Shown here piece after piece: positions 62,986-64,000 of a stretch of DNA of 64,000 bases; positions within the stretch are counted from its first letter, which is position 1, and every line of letters begins with the position of its first letter. Origin of the DNA: Megalobrama amblycephala (lineage: Eukaryota > Chordata > Actinopteri > Cypriniformes > Xenocyprididae); contig NC_063049.1 in the NCBI RefSeq assembly GCF_018812025.1, forward strand, positions 38,863,947-38,927,946, in the 5' to 3' direction. A model generated the notes under the pieces. The model was not told the DNA's origin. It saw only the letters and a list, made by a program, of their open reading frames with translations, and searched no databases. The translations under genes were made by a program, and so were the position numbers.

Positions 62986-63664
62986 TACGGAAGTACTGTA
63001 TGTGAATGCAAAAGCCTGGAATATTTCATTCAAAAAGAATGCTCTCTTCCAATTTTCCTAGCCTCACAGATGAGGAGTGTGAAAGGTGGGCTTGATGCAG
63101 TGTGAGTTTTTCACACAAATACTCCCATGTTCACATACACACACAATGATACACTTCCACCTCCTCACCATTATCTTTCACACACGAGGAGTTCCCCAAT
63201 CAAAACTTGTTCAAATTTTTCAAGAATGCAGAGATGCAGAGACAGCCAGCTACATCTTTTGTGTGTTGAAGAGGGAAAACGAAACTGTCAATCAATCAAA
63301 ACAGAAACTTATATAACATGCTTTTACTTTGGAAAACTGCTGCAAGCAAAAAACTAAGCTACAGGGATATTCACTCTGAAGTTTGGCATCGACTTCATGT
63401 AGCATGTGGAACTTTAGCTCAGTTTTGATCTACCATTAAGATCCTTCGCAGATGATCTGATCACAAGTGGTCAATGCTAAATATAGGTGTAAACAGGCCC
63501 AAAACACTTTAGTATTCGATCACTCAAACCATATTTAGAGGTACTTGTTACCACATCGTATTCACAGTGTAAACCCAATCTGTCCTGATGCATCTCAGAC
63601 AGCAATGAAACACCGACCTACTCGATTGTCAGTCAATCACTGTGCTCATTATTTAGAGAAGCAT

Positions 63665-64000
63665 GAAATAAAAAAATAAAATAAAATAAAATAAAATACT
63701 TTTTTTTTTTTTTTAGATATATCTATTACTGGTTGATAATCTGTCATTACTGGGGAAAAAAAGAAAAAAAAAAGGAACAAAATTTTGTTTGTGACAGGTG
63801 CAGTTACATTGCACAATGATCCATTCTGTTTGTAATAAATATGCAAAAACAATGCAAAAAAAAAAAAAAGAAAAAAGTGAAATAATCATTCTTACAGGGT
63901 ATAAATAAAACAAAAAAAAAATATTCTAGCTTGTCTCAAAGAGCAATAAACTAACATTCTCAATATGAAAAGTTTGTAAATTGTACATATTTTTAAAAAG
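63665..64000. repeat. (TAAAA)n, T-run and AT-rich end of window
   Basis: TAAAA units at 63668-63698 followed by a T-run. The rest is A-rich intron with no exon. Confidence 0.7.

Noticed and set aside
61285..64000. Search for the next upstream hdac4 exon ([20 protein letters not shown] region)
   Set aside because: No minus-strand match seen; these exons must lie beyond the window.

Overview
The window is vertebrate DNA, almost certainly from a teleost fish of the carp and zebrafish group (Cyprinidae). It carries sixteen in-phase minus-strand exons whose translation matches vertebrate histone deacetylase 4. The introns are AT-rich and full of (TA)n/(CA)n arrays, Tc1-like elements, hAT-like and TTAA-flanked non-autonomous DNA transposons, and tRNA-derived SINE fragments of the kinds usual in cyprinids. 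The species call is inference.

The only gene I can support is hdac4, read right to left from 61284 to 11091. The sixteen exons total 2031 nt (about 676 codons). All have AG/GT boundaries and all fifteen junctions keep the reading frame. They run from just after the MEF2-binding region, through the nuclear-localisation and 14-3-3 region, the ANKRA2/RFXANK docking motif, the second Gln-rich segment and the SUMO motif, into about two thirds of the deacetylase domain (structural-zinc residues, [15 protein letters not shown]). The N-terminal exons lie beyond 64000. The last exons (rest of the catalytic domain and the nuclear export signal) lie before position 1, so 1-11090 is the start of an intron longer than 11 kb.

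Layout: 1-11090 is a distal intron with a broken Tc1-like element, a long purine tract and a 1.0-kb TTAA element. 11091-17213 holds the catalytic-core exons. 17214-31266 has large introns with a 70-80 bp tandem array and several palindromic MITEs. 31267-46035 holds the middle-domain exons, separated by repeats that include a CGAGAA-type tandem palindrome and an hAT element. 46036-61165 is one 15.1-kb intron with a GGAT satellite, an internally amplified hAT-like element, a misplaced duplicated block and a Tc1-like element carrying a nested TTAA element. 61166-61284 is the most 5' exon present, and 61285-64000 is upstream intron.

The best surprises are: (i) two non-autonomous hAT insertions with perfect 8-bp target duplications, each nested inside a copy of the same interspersed repeat; (ii) a TTAA element precisely nested in a Tc1-like transposon; (iii) a block of about 160 bp from 52.2 kb reappearing inside a tandem duplication at 54.7 kb; (iv) loss of the Asp that is the caspase site in human HDAC4; (v) a five-residue shortening of the catalytic domain at a splice junction whose donor abuts a CA microsatellite. 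I found no convincing novel gene system.
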